DNA of 64,000 nucleotides, from NCBI GenBank assembly GCA_009885695.1, contig VFKE01000056.1, positions 1 to 64,000 of the forward strand, in the 5' to 3' direction. The notes below the pieces were generated by a model. It was not told the origin of the DNA, did not search any database, and was given only the letters and a program-made list of their open reading frames with translations. This stretch comes from Verrucomicrobiota bacterium. GTDB taxonomy: Bacteria > Verrucomicrobiota > Verrucomicrobiia > Verrucomicrobiales > Verrucomicrobiaceae. The number at the start of each line of letters is the position of its first letter. The stretch's first letter is position 1. Shown piece after piece: positions 8,259 through 16,687 of this stretch. The translations under genes and the position numbers were made by a program.

Positions 8259-8972
8259 TCACCGTGGAAGTTCACCCGGCACAGGGCGGTCCTTGATGCC
8301 CAGGGCGCGCTCGAGTTTCTGCTCGATGAAAAGCGCCTGATCATCAGACGTCCCGGTGCTCAGCAGTTTGCGCGTGGCGCCTTCATGCATGACCGCCCAC
8401 ACTTCGTAAGAAACGCTGGAACCATTTTTGCCCTGGCTCGTTTTCAACTTGCAAAAGAGCTGTTCGATTTCCGATTCCGCGAGTTCCACGCCGCCCCGCC
8501 ACGGCAACGGCCCGTGCCCAATCCTCAAGCTGCCCTGCCCCGCGATCATGACCGTGCGATTAAAAAGCGTCGCTAGGACATAATAAGTCAACCCCACCCC
8601 GACCGCGACATGCGCGATGGGAAAAACCACCATGATCCATGGTGCGTTACCGGATAAAGCCATGCTGTACCAGAACACAAGGAATGCGTCCCACGCGATG
8701 CAGAACGGAATCAGAAAATAGACGATCGCGCTGAACCAGCGCCGGGTGACGCTGATGCTTCCTCCGCGTTCTTCCACCGTCAATCCCGGCGGCAACGGAA
8801 CCTCCGGCCGCGGGCGAAACCCCGGCTCACCCCGCGCCTGATCCATGACACTCGGCAGCGTGGACAAAACCTTGCAGTAGCTGCACTTGATAATGCCTGT
8901 CGTGGTATCGATATCATCCGTACTTAATACGGAACCGCAGTTCGGGCATTTGAGTGCGACGGGAGTGGACAT
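8259..8972 (-). CDS. Zinc-ribbon membrane protein of unknown function
   Basis: A 237-residue protein. Residues 7-31 hold a CPNC...CSYC zinc ribbon. Two or three hydrophobic segments follow (IVYFLIPFCIAWDAFLVFWYSM, IMVVFPIAHVAVGVGLTYYVLATLF), then a C-terminal cytosolic beta-rich domain (GSLRIGHGPLPWRGGVEL). The start at 8972 places Met seven residues before the first cysteine pair; a GTG at 8993 would add seven residues. It stops 24 bp before the BatA-like gene and probably leads that transcript. It diverges from the metallopeptidase gene on the other strand. I do not recognise a named family beyond the zinc ribbon. Confidence 0.6.
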   Translation of the reverse strand: MSTPVALKCPNCGSVLSTDDIDTTTGIIKCSYCKVLSTLPSVMDQARGEPGFRPRPEVPLPPGLTVEERGGSISVTRRWFSAIVYFLIPFCIAWDAFLVFWYSMALSGNAPWIMVVFPIAHVAVGVGLTYYVLATLFNRTVMIAGQGSLRIGHGPLPWRGGVELAESEIEQLFCKLKTSQGKNGSSVSYEVWAVMHEGATRKLLSTGTSDDQALFIEQKLERALGIKDRPVPGELPR

Positions 8973-9094
8973 TATTTGGAAGACTGGCGGCACATAAGAT
9001 GATTTTCACGGCGAGGCAAGACGCGCGAGCAGGCGATTGGTCCGGGCTTTGCATGACAGGCGAACCAAACGCGGCTAACAATCGCAACTCCATC

Positions 9095-10171
9095 ATGGAG
9101 TCGTCCATTTTCCCCATGCAACGATTCACCTGTGACTGCGGCAACGTCCTTTTCTTCGGCAGTTCAACGTGCCTGAAGTGTGGCGGTCAGGTGGGTTATG
9201 ACCCGCAAGGCGGTGCCATGTTGCGGCTGCGACCCGGCGGCACCGCGATGAAGTTGTGCGACAACGGTGTCAAACACGCGGTGTGCAACTGGCTGCTTCC
9301 GGCGGACTCCGACGGCGCGCTGTGTCTAGCCTGCCGGATGAACCGCACCATCCCCGACTTGAGCACGGAGCGCAATCAGACGTTGTGGGGCCGAACGGAA
9401 ATCGCCAAGCGACGACTGATCTACACGCTGCTGCGCATGGGCTTGACGCTGCCATCGAAAGCGGAGAACCCGCAGATCGGACTGGCCTTTGACATCGTCA
9501 GCACACTGTCGAATCCCGAGGTGACAACAGGCCATCTTAATGGTGTCATCACGGTGAATCTGGAGGAAGCCGATGACACCTACCGCCAGTTCAACCGCCA
9601 GCAGCTCGGCGAAAGCAGCCGCACGCTGCTCGGGCATTTCCGGCACGAAAGTGCACACTATCTCTGGCAGCGTTACTTGTCGGAGCTGGCCTGGAATGAT
9701 CCGCTGCGACTGGCATTCCGCGATCGCTTTGGCGATGAATGGCTGGATTACGCAGCGGCGCTGAGTGCGCATTATGAGCATGGCGCGCCCGCCGGCTGGG
9801 AGCAGAGTTTCATCACCGCGTATGCCGCATCGCATCCTTGGGAGGACTGGGCGGAAACGTGGGCGCATTATTTGCAGATTGTGGATGGACTGGAAACTTG
9901 CGAGAGCTTGGGCATCCAGGTGCAATTCATCGCCTTGCCCTTGGTGCCGCTGACCGGCGAAGCGGGAACGCTGCCGCCCATGCTGCCGCAGTGCGGGATT
10001 GCCGATGGCGAGTTCCTCGCGTGGCTTCAGCGCTGGATCTGTCTGTCCACCGTGCTCAATGAAATCTCCAGCAGCCTGGGCGAGCCAGCACTCTATCCCT
10101 TCGTCATCTCCGTGCGCGCCGCACAAAAGCTGCGGCTGGCGCATCATTTCGCGCAGGTGTGGATGCAGTGA
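9095..10171 (+). CDS. Putative zinc-binding metallopeptidase with N-terminal zinc ribbon
   Basis: A 358-residue protein. The N-terminus carries a zinc ribbon (FTCDCGNVLFF...CLKCG), and further cysteine pairs occur before residue 90 (LCLAC). The putative active site is FRHESAHYLW, an HExxH-type zinc motif, followed by a downstream acidic and aromatic segment, HPWEDWAETWAHYL, characteristic of the putative zinc-binding metallopeptidase family formerly called DUF2248. It has no signal peptide and should be cytosolic. The ATG at 9095 is one option; the ATG at 9116 (MQRFTCDCG) fits the family start equally well. The long upstream extension to 8954 overlaps the divergent gene and is unlikely. The natural substrate of this family is not known. 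Confidence 0.78.
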   Translation: MESSIFPMQRFTCDCGNVLFFGSSTCLKCGGQVGYDPQGGAMLRLRPGGTAMKLCDNGVKHAVCNWLLPADSDGALCLACRMNRTIPDLSTERNQTLWGRTEIAKRRLIYTLLRMGLTLPSKAENPQIGLAFDIVSTLSNPEVTTGHLNGVITVNLEEADDTYRQFNRQQLGESSRTLLGHFRHESAHYLWQRYLSELAWNDPLRLAFRDRFGDEWLDYAAALSAHYEHGAPAGWEQSFITAYAASHPWEDWAETWAHYLQIVDGLETCESLGIQVQFIALPLVPLTGEAGTLPPMLPQCGIADGEFLAWLQRWICLSTVLNEISSSLGEPALYPFVISVRAAQKLRLAHHFAQVWMQ

Positions 10172-10255
10172 GACAATGCCGGAGCGGCCACGCGCGGCGA
10201 TAGTTGCGTTGGCTGCTGATGCTGGCATGGTGCCGTTATTGAGAGGAACATCTCC

Positions 10256-12538
10256 ATAGACTCGACCCCGCCTGAACGTATTGCCTTCCTGGGCGGATAC
10301 GAACCGCGGCGCTGCGGGATTGCGACCTTCACCCATGACCTGTGTGAAGCGGTGGCTGCTGTAGCACCAGGCTCCGAATGTTTTGCAGGAGCGATGAATG
10401 ATCGCGCCGAAGGCTACAAGTATTCGCCGCGGGTGCGTTTTGAATTGCTGGAGAAGGATCTGGATTCCTACCGACGCGCCGCTGACTTCCTGAACTTCAA
10501 CAACGCGGATGTGCTGTGTGTGCAGCACGAGTTTGGCATTTATGGCGGACCGGCGGGAAGCCATCTGCTGGCCCTTCTCAAGGAGGTACGGATGCCCGTG
10601 GTGACGACCGTGCATACCGTGTTGCGCGTGCCGAGCGCGGTACAGCGCAAGGTCATGATGGAACTGGTGCGGCGCAGCGATCGCCTGGTGGTCATGGCGC
10701 ACAAGGGCGCGGAGATGCTGCGTGAAATTTATGAAGTGCCGGAAGATAAGATGGACCTCATCCCTCATGGCATTCCGGACATTCCATTCGTGGACACAAA
10801 TTTCTACAAAGCGCAACTGGGCGTGGAAGGCCGGATGGTGCTGCTCACCTTTGGACTGCTTGGTCCCGGAAAAGGCATCGAGCATGTCATCGAGGCGCTG
10901 CCGGAAATCGTGCAACGGCATCCAAACGTGGTCTATCTGGTGCTGGGGGCCACGCATCCAAATCTCATCGCCAGCGAAGGTGAGCGATATCGCCTCAGCC
11001 TGGAGCGACTGGCCGAGGATCGCGGAGTGAAGGAGCATGTCATCTTTCACAACCGCTTCGTGTCGCTGGAAGATCTCAAGGAATTCATCGGCGCCGCGGA
11101 CATCTACATCACGCCGTATCTCAACGAAGCACAGATCACTTCCGGCACGCTGGCTTATGTCTTTGGGGCGGGCAAGGCAGTGGTCTCCACACCCTACTGG
11201 CATGCGCAGGAATTGCTGGCGGATGGACGCGGCATCCTGGTGCCATTCCGCAACCCGCCAGCCATCGCCGAAGGAGTATGCAGGTATCTCGATGATCCCG
11301 CACTGATGGAGAAAACACGCCGTGACGCTTTTCAGATGGGCCGGGAGATGGTCTGGCCAGCCGTCGCCCAGCGTTATCTCAAGTGCTTCCAACATGCGCG
11401 CGCCGATCGCAGAGCCGTGCCGCGGCAGGCCTTCGCCGGCTGGACGCTGGCCAGCAGGCCCTACGCCCTGCCACCCTTGCGTCTGGATCACGTGGTGCGC
11501 ATGAGCGACGGGACCGGCATTTTCCAACACGCCATTTTTAATGTTCCCAATTTTCACGAGGGCTACTGCACCGATGACAACGCGCGCGCCTTCATCCTGT
11601 GCAATCTGCTGGATGAACTCGGCGGCGAAGCTCCGGCGGAGAACCTGGACAAACTGGCCACGAGTTATCTCGCGTTCCTCTCCGCAGCCTTGAATTACGA
11701 CTCCGGGCGATTCCGAAACTTCATGAGCCATGGACGGCTATGGCTGGAAGATATGGGAAGCGAGGACAGCCACGCGCGCGCGCTCTGGGCCGTGGGCACC
11801 GGCGCGGGACGCTCGCGCAAGGAGGGACACCGGCGCTTGTGCATCCAGCTTTTTGAACGCGGCCTGCCGGTGGTGGAAACTTTTTCCTCGCCTCGCGCCT
11901 GGGCTTTCACACTGCTGGGCATCCATGAATATTTGCGCCGCGTCGAATCCAATCCTGCGGTGAACTCGGCACGCAATATACTGACCAGCAAGCTGGTCAC
12001 CTTATGGAATAACTGCGCCACCGAGGACTGGCCCTGGTTTGAACCGAGCGCTACTTACGACAACGCGCGCCTCTGCCAGGCACTGATCCTCAGCGGCCAG
12101 TGGATGCCTGACACCGAGGCGCTGGAGATCGGACTGAAATCTTTGCGCTGGCTGGCCTCTATTCAGCGGACACAAGCGGGCCACTTCCGTCCCATTGGCA
12201 GCAACGGATTCTATCAGCGTGACGGTGCGCGGGCGGACTTCGACCAGCAGCCGGTGGAGGCCCAGGCCATGGTCTCGGCTTCCCTTGAAGCCTTTCGCGC
12301 CACGCGCGATGCAACGTGGTCGCGCGCGGCGCAGCGCGCCTTCGAATGGTTTCTCGGCCGCAACGATCTCGGCGTTCCGCTCTACGATTCCAGCACCGGC
12401 GGTTGCAGCGACGGACTGCATCATGACCGCATCAGTGAGAACCAGGGCGCGGAGTCGTCACTGGCCTTCCAGCTTTCCCTCGCCGAAATGAACTACGCCG
12501 AACACTTGTTCGAAGATTCCATGCGCCCCGCCTTATGA
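10256..12538 (+). CDS. GT4 glycosyltransferase with C-terminal helical-barrel domain; non-canonical start
   Basis: A roughly 760-residue two-domain protein. The N-terminal half is a GT-B glycosyltransferase of family 4: PERIAFLGGYEPRRCGIATF, VLCVQHEFGIYGG, TFGLLGPGKGIEHVIEALP and a late TSGTLAYVFGAGKAVVSTPYW sugar-nucleotide site. The C-terminal half (from about residue 390) is helical with repeated NARAFILCNLL, DSHARALWAVGTG and ARLCQALILSG segments, like an (alpha/alpha) toroid. The first GTG lies at 10352 but would delete about 30 conserved N-terminal residues; the frame is open to 10220 with no ATG, GTG or TTG. GAGAGGAA at 10241-10248 is well placed for an ATA at 10256, so a rare start or a base error is likely. 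The stop overlaps the GH130 ATG by four bases. Confidence 0.8.
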   Translation: MDSTPPERIAFLGGYEPRRCGIATFTHDLCEAVAAVAPGSECFAGAMNDRAEGYKYSPRVRFELLEKDLDSYRRAADFLNFNNADVLCVQHEFGIYGGPAGSHLLALLKEVRMPVVTTVHTVLRVPSAVQRKVMMELVRRSDRLVVMAHKGAEMLREIYEVPEDKMDLIPHGIPDIPFVDTNFYKAQLGVEGRMVLLTFGLLGPGKGIEHVIEALPEIVQRHPNVVYLVLGATHPNLIASEGERYRLSLERLAEDRGVKEHVIFHNRFVSLEDLKEFIGAADIYITPYLNEAQITSGTLAYVFGAGKAVVSTPYWHAQELLADGRGILVPFRNPPAIAEGVCRYLDDPALMEKTRRDAFQMGREMVWPAVAQRYLKCFQHARADRRAVPRQAFAGWTLASRPYALPPLRLDHVVRMSDGTGIFQHAIFNVPNFHEGYCTDDNARAFILCNLLDELGGEAPAENLDKLATSYLAFLSAALNYDSGRFRNFMSHGRLWLEDMGSEDSHARALWAVGTGAGRSRKEGHRRLCIQLFERGLPVVETFSSPRAWAFTLLGIHEYLRRVESNPAVNSARNILTSKLVTLWNNCATEDWPWFEPSATYDNARLCQALILSGQWMPDTEALEIGLKSLRWLASIQRTQAGHFRPIGSNGFYQRDGARADFDQQPVEAQAMVSASLEAFRATRDATWSRAAQRAFEWFLGRNDLGVPLYDSSTGGCSDGLHHDRISENQGAESSLAFQLSLAEMNYAEHLFEDSMRPAL

Positions 12539-13998
12539 ACACCATCCGGCTTCGCCGCCATGAGGTGACTTTCCAGCCCCAGAGCGCACGAGTCATCATC
12601 CGCCCGTTTATCCCCTCCAGCCCCCGGATCGTTGCCGGCATTCTCAACCGCGCCCTCTCCATGAGCGAGGAAGATGCCATCGCCCAGCTCCAGGTGCTGC
12701 ATGAGGAGTTTGCTTCACGGCATTTCGACATCGAATTGGTCCTGCTGGCGCATTACGAAAAAGTGCGCCCGCAAATCGCCTTGAAGCGTCCGCTCTCCCG
12801 CGTGCGTCAGCTTCTCATCGGGGCGCTTTTTTCCGGTGAGTATGCGCTGGAGTCCGCCGCGCTCTTCAACCCGTCGATCGTGCCTCATCCTGATCAGGGC
12901 GGCGTCCCCGAAGGTGGTCTGCGTTTCATCATGAGCCTGCGCGCGACGGGTGAAGGACACATCTCGTCCATCGAGTTCCGCGCTGGCATCATCGCGCCAG
13001 ATGGCTCGATCGCCGTGGATCCAATTTCACGCTTCGTCACCGTGCCGGAAGTCGTGCCCAATCCCACCTACAAGAAAAAGCGATTCATCACCAAACTCCA
13101 GGAGATGGGATTCGAAAACGGCCACGCCGCCTCGGTGATGGACCCGCTCGCAGAAAGCTTCACATTCCAGGAACTCGATGATAGCGTTCAGCGGGTGCGC
13201 CGTGGGACAAAATACGTTGGCCGCGATCTGCGCCGTGCCCTGGAGTGCATCCGTTGGCTCGCCGACTCAAATTACGAACTCAACTTCCCATCCAAACTCG
13301 CCGTCAGTGAGCGCATCATCTTCCCGGTCTCGCCCAACGAGAGCAACGGCATCGAAGACGCGCGCTTCGTTCGTTTTGTCGATGATGACGGCTCGGTCAT
13401 GTATTGCGCCACCTACACCGCCTACAATGGCCGCGCCATTCTCCCGCAGTTTATCGAGACCCAGGACTTCCTCCACTTCCGCGTCCTCACGCTAAATGGC
13501 AGCGCCGTGCAAAACAAAGGCATGGCACTTTTCCCGCGTCGCATCAACGGTCGTTACGCGATGCTTTCGAGACAGGATGATGAGAACCTCTTCATCATGT
13601 TCTCCGATAATCCGCATCACTGGAGCGATCCTCACTTGCTGCTGCGACCCGCGGAAACATGGGAGTCCGTGAAGATCGGCAATTGTGGCTCACCCATCGA
13701 GACCGAAGCCGGCTGGCTCGTCATCACCCACGGCGTCGGTCCCATGCGCAAGTATTGCATCGGTGCCGCCCTGCTCGATTTGAACGATCCCACAAAAGTC
13801 ATCGGCCGCCTTCGCAAGCCCTTGCTTTCCCCCGAGGGTAACGAGCGCGAGGGTTATGTGCCCAATGTCGTCTACAGTTGCGGTTCATTCATTCACGGTC
13901 GCGAACTGATCCTGCCCTTCGCCATGAGCGATACCGCGTCTGCCATCGTCAGCCTGTCGCTGGATGAATTGCTGGCGGCGTTGCGAATGGGCGCCTGA
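12535..13998 (+). CDS. GH130 family beta-mannoside phosphorylase/mannosidase-like enzyme
   Basis: A 487-residue cytosolic five-bladed propeller of glycoside hydrolase family 130, whose members phosphorolyse or hydrolyse beta-mannosides (beta-1,4 or beta-1,2). An N-terminal helical extension (about residues 1-100) precedes the propeller. Family hallmarks are LFNPSIVPHPDQ, GHISSIEFRAG, NGIEDARFVRF with the putative catalytic Asp, YCATYTAYNG, GNCGSPIETEAGWLVITHGVG and a C-terminal YVPNVVYSCG. It starts at ATGA, overlapping the glycosyltransferase stop, so the two are translationally coupled. The pairing suggests one protein builds and the other trims or recycles a mannose-containing oligosaccharide; the linkage cannot be told from sequence. 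No signal peptide. Confidence 0.85.
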   Translation: MNTIRLRRHEVTFQPQSARVIIRPFIPSSPRIVAGILNRALSMSEEDAIAQLQVLHEEFASRHFDIELVLLAHYEKVRPQIALKRPLSRVRQLLIGALFSGEYALESAALFNPSIVPHPDQGGVPEGGLRFIMSLRATGEGHISSIEFRAGIIAPDGSIAVDPISRFVTVPEVVPNPTYKKKRFITKLQEMGFENGHAASVMDPLAESFTFQELDDSVQRVRRGTKYVGRDLRRALECIRWLADSNYELNFPSKLAVSERIIFPVSPNESNGIEDARFVRFVDDDGSVMYCATYTAYNGRAILPQFIETQDFLHFRVLTLNGSAVQNKGMALFPRRINGRYAMLSRQDDENLFIMFSDNPHHWSDPHLLLRPAETWESVKIGNCGSPIETEAGWLVITHGVGPMRKYCIGAALLDLNDPTKVIGRLRKPLLSPEGNEREGYVPNVVYSCGSFIHGRELILPFAMSDTASAIVSLSLDELLAALRMGA

Positions 13999-14007
13999 CT
14001 AACTTCT

Positions 14008-14091
14008 TATTGAGTCTCGCTCAATAGGACGATAAAAGTGTCGGGGACTGCCAGCCTCCATGACGCGGGCCAGGCTGGCCCCGACACCCAA
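14008..14091. repeat. Two hairpins after the GT/GH130 pair
   Basis: Ten bases after the GH130 stop, TATTGAG-TCTCG-CTCAATA (14008-14026) forms a 7-bp stem. A larger palindrome follows at about 14037-14091, with arms GTGTCGGGG-TGCCAGCCT and AGGCTGGC-CCCGACAC around a 14-base loop. Neither is followed by a good T-run, so they may be transcript ends protected by hairpins or a REP-type element rather than classic terminators. Confidence 0.55.
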
Positions 14092-14501
14092 TCGTTGACG
14101 AATGCAATTCCCAGTGGTCGTTTCTCCCAATCATGTCAGCCGCCTCCCGATACGCCGTCTGATCCCGCCTGTGAATTCGAAGTCTGAAATAGAAGGAGTG
14201 CGAGTGTGTCGTGAGGCCACTCGCCTAAAATCCGCGCGGTCGAGGTTGCCGGGTTTGCGATTGCCAATCGGCACGAAAGCAAAGTTGGGCGGTTCGATCA
14301 GTTTGACGGGTAGATTTCGTCATGCTCACGCTCCTTCTTTTTCAATACCGCCGCTTGATCCGGCGGATGAGTTTGAGGTGACTGCTCCCGTGCATGAAGC
14401 CGCAAATCCTCGCATGGGACGCTTCCTTAAACTGGTGTCTTCGTGATGCAGTTCCGACTTCAGGCGAAATCCCCCCAGTCCCATTCCGTCTGAAGACGGA
14501 G
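14092..14501. other. Intergenic region, about 410 bp
   Basis: No gene is supported. Two loosely related segments, near 14150-14180 and 14346-14380, share GCCG..TGATCC and a following TGA(A/G)TT(C/T)GA(A/G)GT pattern, which may be decayed duplications. The open frame across it (14102-14446) has no recognisable start context or domain. The region probably contains the promoter of the TPR protein gene. Confidence 0.4.
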
Positions 14502-15155
14502 ATGCATAACAAAGACATGGCCCTGCATATTTTTTTCTCCACACTTTTTTGGATGGCAACGTCACTTCACGCGCAGGACAAAGATGCCAATGCTTGGTTC
14601 CGCGAAGGCATCGCCGCGTTCTGCGATCCCAGGCCGAAGGAATCCGTCACCGCATTCAACAAGGTGATCAAACTCGCCCCGCAGACTGCGCCGCAACTCT
14701 GGCAGCGGGGCATGTCACTCTACTACGCTGGCGAATTCAAGAAAGGCCGCGTGCAGTTTGAGCTTCATCAAACCGTGAACCCGCATGATGTGGAAAATGC
14801 TGCATGGCATTTTATTTGCCTGGCGCGCGCCGAGAGTGTCGAAGTCGCACGCAAGGCGTTGATCTCCATCGAAGGTGACGCCCGCGTGCCGATGCAGCAG
14901 GTGCATGATCTCTTCGCCGGCAAGGGCACCCAGGAGGCTGTGATGGCGGCTGCGAATAAAGGCGCCGTCGGCAGCGAGGAACTACGCAACCAGCTTTGCT
15001 ACGCGCATTTGTATCTCGGCTTATATCACGAAGCACTCGGCCACCCTGACAAGGCAAAAGAACACATGCTCAAAGCGGCAACTGATTACAAAATGGATCA
15101 CTACATGGGCAAGGCTGCGCAAGTGCATGCGAAGCTGCGCGGGTGGAAAAAGTAG
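14502..15155 (+). CDS. Exported TPR protein
   Basis: A 217-residue protein with a signal peptide (LHIFFSTLFWMATSLHAQ) followed by tetratricopeptide-like helical pairs: AWFREGIAAFCDPRPKESV, FNKVIKLAPQTAPQLWQRG, LYYAGEFKKGRVQFELH, a conserved HDVENAAWHFICLARA, and a C-terminal AHLYLGLYHEALGHPDKAKE. This full arrangement recurs in Planctomycetes and Verrucomicrobia, where it resembles NlpI-type TPR lipoproteins but without a lipobox. It would act as a protein-protein adaptor outside the cytoplasm. The ATG at 14502 was preferred over the long upstream extension because it leaves a clean signal peptide; the ATG at 14517 is possible. It is convergent with proC. Confidence 0.65.
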   Translation: MHNKDMALHIFFSTLFWMATSLHAQDKDANAWFREGIAAFCDPRPKESVTAFNKVIKLAPQTAPQLWQRGMSLYYAGEFKKGRVQFELHQTVNPHDVENAAWHFICLARAESVEVARKALISIEGDARVPMQQVHDLFAGKGTQEAVMAAANKGAVGSEELRNQLCYAHLYLGLYHEALGHPDKAKEHMLKAATDYKMDHYMGKAAQVHAKLRGWKK

Positions 15156-15202
15156 GCGGTGCCCCTGGCTTCACTCTTCAAACGTGAAGCGGGACGCATC
15201 AC

Positions 15203-16000
15203 CTACTTCGCCAGTTCCTTGCTCCGCTCCGTCGCCTTGCGCACGGCCTGCACCAGCGCATTCCGCAGTCCCTGTTTTTCCAACTGTTCCAGCCCCGCAA
15301 TCGTGGTGCCACCGGGACTCGTAACTTCATCACGCAGAGCAGCGGGATGCTTGCCTGTCTGCAATACCATCTGCGCGGCTCCGGCCACGGTTTGCGCAGC
15401 GAGCTGCAAGGCCGCCGCACGAGGGAGACCCATGAGTACGCCGCCGTCGGCAAGGGCCTCAATCACGGTGTAAACATAGGCGGGACCGCTGCCGCTCAGA
15501 CCCGTGACGGCATCTAGTAAAACTTCGGCGACTTCGCTGACAGTGCCGACGGATCCCAGGATGGACTTGGCCACGCCAGCGTCTTTGTCGGTAACTTTGC
15601 ATCCACGGGCAAATGCAGAGGCTCCTTGTAAGATTAGCGCCGGAGTGTTCGGCATCGAACGAATGACGCGATGATTCCCGCCGAGCCAGGCTTCGAGGTT
15701 CTTGAGCGGAATGCCAGCAGCTATGGACAAGAACAGTCGATTTTGAATTGGGGTTAAGCTTTGAAGCAGTTTCTGCATGTCCTGCGGCTTCACAGCGAGA
15801 ATGATGATGTCACTTGCGGAGGCGACATCGGAGGGTGCTTTTGCATTCTTGAGCCCCTTAAATTCCTTCGCTAGAGCGGCGGAGGCCTCGGGAAATTTGT
15901 CGCATGCAACAATGTCAACGGGCTTCACGAGTCCCGCCTTGATCACGCCGCGCAGAAGTGCGCCGCCCATTTTACCACAGCCGATAAGTCCGAGTTTCAT
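15203..16000 (-). CDS. proC: Pyrroline-5-carboxylate reductase
   Basis: Catalyses the last step of proline synthesis, the NAD(P)H-dependent reduction of 1-pyrroline-5-carboxylate. At 265 residues it has the normal length. The N-terminal Rossmann fold starts LGLIGCGKMGGALLRG. Typical later motifs are ILAVKPQDM, RSMPNTPALI, and the C-terminal signature VTSPGGTTIAGLEQLE, preceded by LSGSGPAYVY. The ATG at 16000 gives the expected short N-terminus. It stands alone, convergent with the TPR gene and divergent from the Fur-family gene. Confidence 0.95.
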   Translation of the reverse strand: MKLGLIGCGKMGGALLRGVIKAGLVKPVDIVACDKFPEASAALAKEFKGLKNAKAPSDVASASDIIILAVKPQDMQKLLQSLTPIQNRLFLSIAAGIPLKNLEAWLGGNHRVIRSMPNTPALILQGASAFARGCKVTDKDAGVAKSILGSVGTVSEVAEVLLDAVTGLSGSGPAYVYTVIEALADGGVLMGLPRAAALQLAAQTVAGAAQMVLQTGKHPAALRDEVTSPGGTTIAGLEQLEKQGLRNALVQAVRKATERSKELAK

Positions 16001-16108
16001 GTGCTTGAGAGTCTAGCGCGAGATCGTATTTCAACAAGGAGGAGCGGCGATTGGCCAAGCAGCCTCAGGATTGCCAGCATCCAATCCTTTGCCCCAAACG
16101 AACTAAAA

Positions 16109-16133
16109 TTAGAATGATTCTAAGAATCGTTCT
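16109..16133. promoter_or_regulatory. Fur/PerR-type operator (7-1-7 palindrome with overlapping second site)
   Basis: TTAGAAT-G-ATTCTAA at 16109-16123 is a perfect 7-1-7 inverted repeat that differs from the PerR box consensus (TTATAAT-N-ATTATAA) at one base per arm. An overlapping imperfect site, AAGAAT-C-GTTCTT, continues to about 16134. It lies 36-60 bp before the Fur-family gene, pointing to self-regulation and probably control of the suf genes that follow. Confidence 0.75.
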
Positions 16134-16169
16134 TGATAGAATCTGATTCCCCCGTATTCTGTTCCTGCC

Positions 16170-16640
16170 ATGCGTCCTGTCCCACCCAAATCATCATCCA
16201 AACCCACCGGTTTGGACTGCCGCATGGCTGTTTTGGGTGCAGACGTGCGCCTGACGCCGCACCGTCGCGAAGTCTTTCAAGTGCTGGCCCAGTCCACAGA
16301 TCATCCGACGGCTTATGATGTCTTCGCCCGCGTCAAAGACCGCTCGCCTAATATCTCGCTGGCGACCGTTTATAACTGCCTCGAACACCTGACCACCAGC
16401 GGCGCGATCAAACAGGTGCACGTCGAGCGCTCGCAGTCCCGCTACTGCGCGAACCTGCATGAGCACGTTCATTTTCACTGCGACTCCTGCGGCCAAGTCA
16501 GTGATGCACTGCCGACGACAGACTTCAACCCCGCACAATTCTGGAAGCTGCCCAACGGCGCGCGCATCACGCACACCGATGTGGCCGTGCGCGGCCTCTG
16601 CCCCGATTGCGCGAAGAAACAATCCAAGTCACGCCGATAA
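16170..16640 (+). CDS. Fur-family transcriptional regulator (PerR-like)
   Basis: A 156-residue metal-dependent repressor. The winged helix includes [25 protein letters not shown] and [19 protein letters not shown]. The metal-binding half contains [14 protein letters not shown], where His residues and the CxxC pair form the regulatory and structural zinc sites; a second pair, CPDC, is near the end (GLCPDCAKK). The short N-terminal stretch [16 protein letters not shown] is basic and possibly unstructured. The sequence alone does not separate Fur, PerR and Zur; the operator upstream looks PerR-like. It is followed after a 7-bp tandem array by sufC, so it probably links Fe-S cluster assembly to iron or peroxide levels. 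Confidence 0.88.
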   Translation: MRPVPPKSSSKPTGLDCRMAVLGADVRLTPHRREVFQVLAQSTDHPTAYDVFARVKDRSPNISLATVYNCLEHLTTSGAIKQVHVERSQSRYCANLHEHVHFHCDSCGQVSDALPTTDFNPAQFWKLPNGARITHTDVAVRGLCPDCAKKQSKSRR

Positions 16641-16675
16641 TTCATCCTTCCGTCTTCATCCTTCCGTCTTCATCC
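16641..16675. repeat. 7-bp tandem array between the regulator and sufC
   Basis: Five heptamers alternate TTCATCC and TTCCGTC and begin directly after the regulator's TAA stop. They occupy most of the 47-bp gap to the sufC ATG. Copy-number change would alter the spacing, not a protein. Confidence 0.75.
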
Positions 16676-16687
16676 TTTGTATTTTCC

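Noticed and set aside
9326-11731. Very long open frame on the minus strand (801 aa)
   Set aside because: It is antisense to the metallopeptidase and glycosyltransferase genes, which have family motifs; its His/Gln/Arg-rich composition is typical of a GC-rich shadow frame.
14102-14446. 114-aa plus-strand frame before the TPR gene
   Set aside because: No domain, no start context; contains two loosely duplicated segments and looks like decayed sequence.
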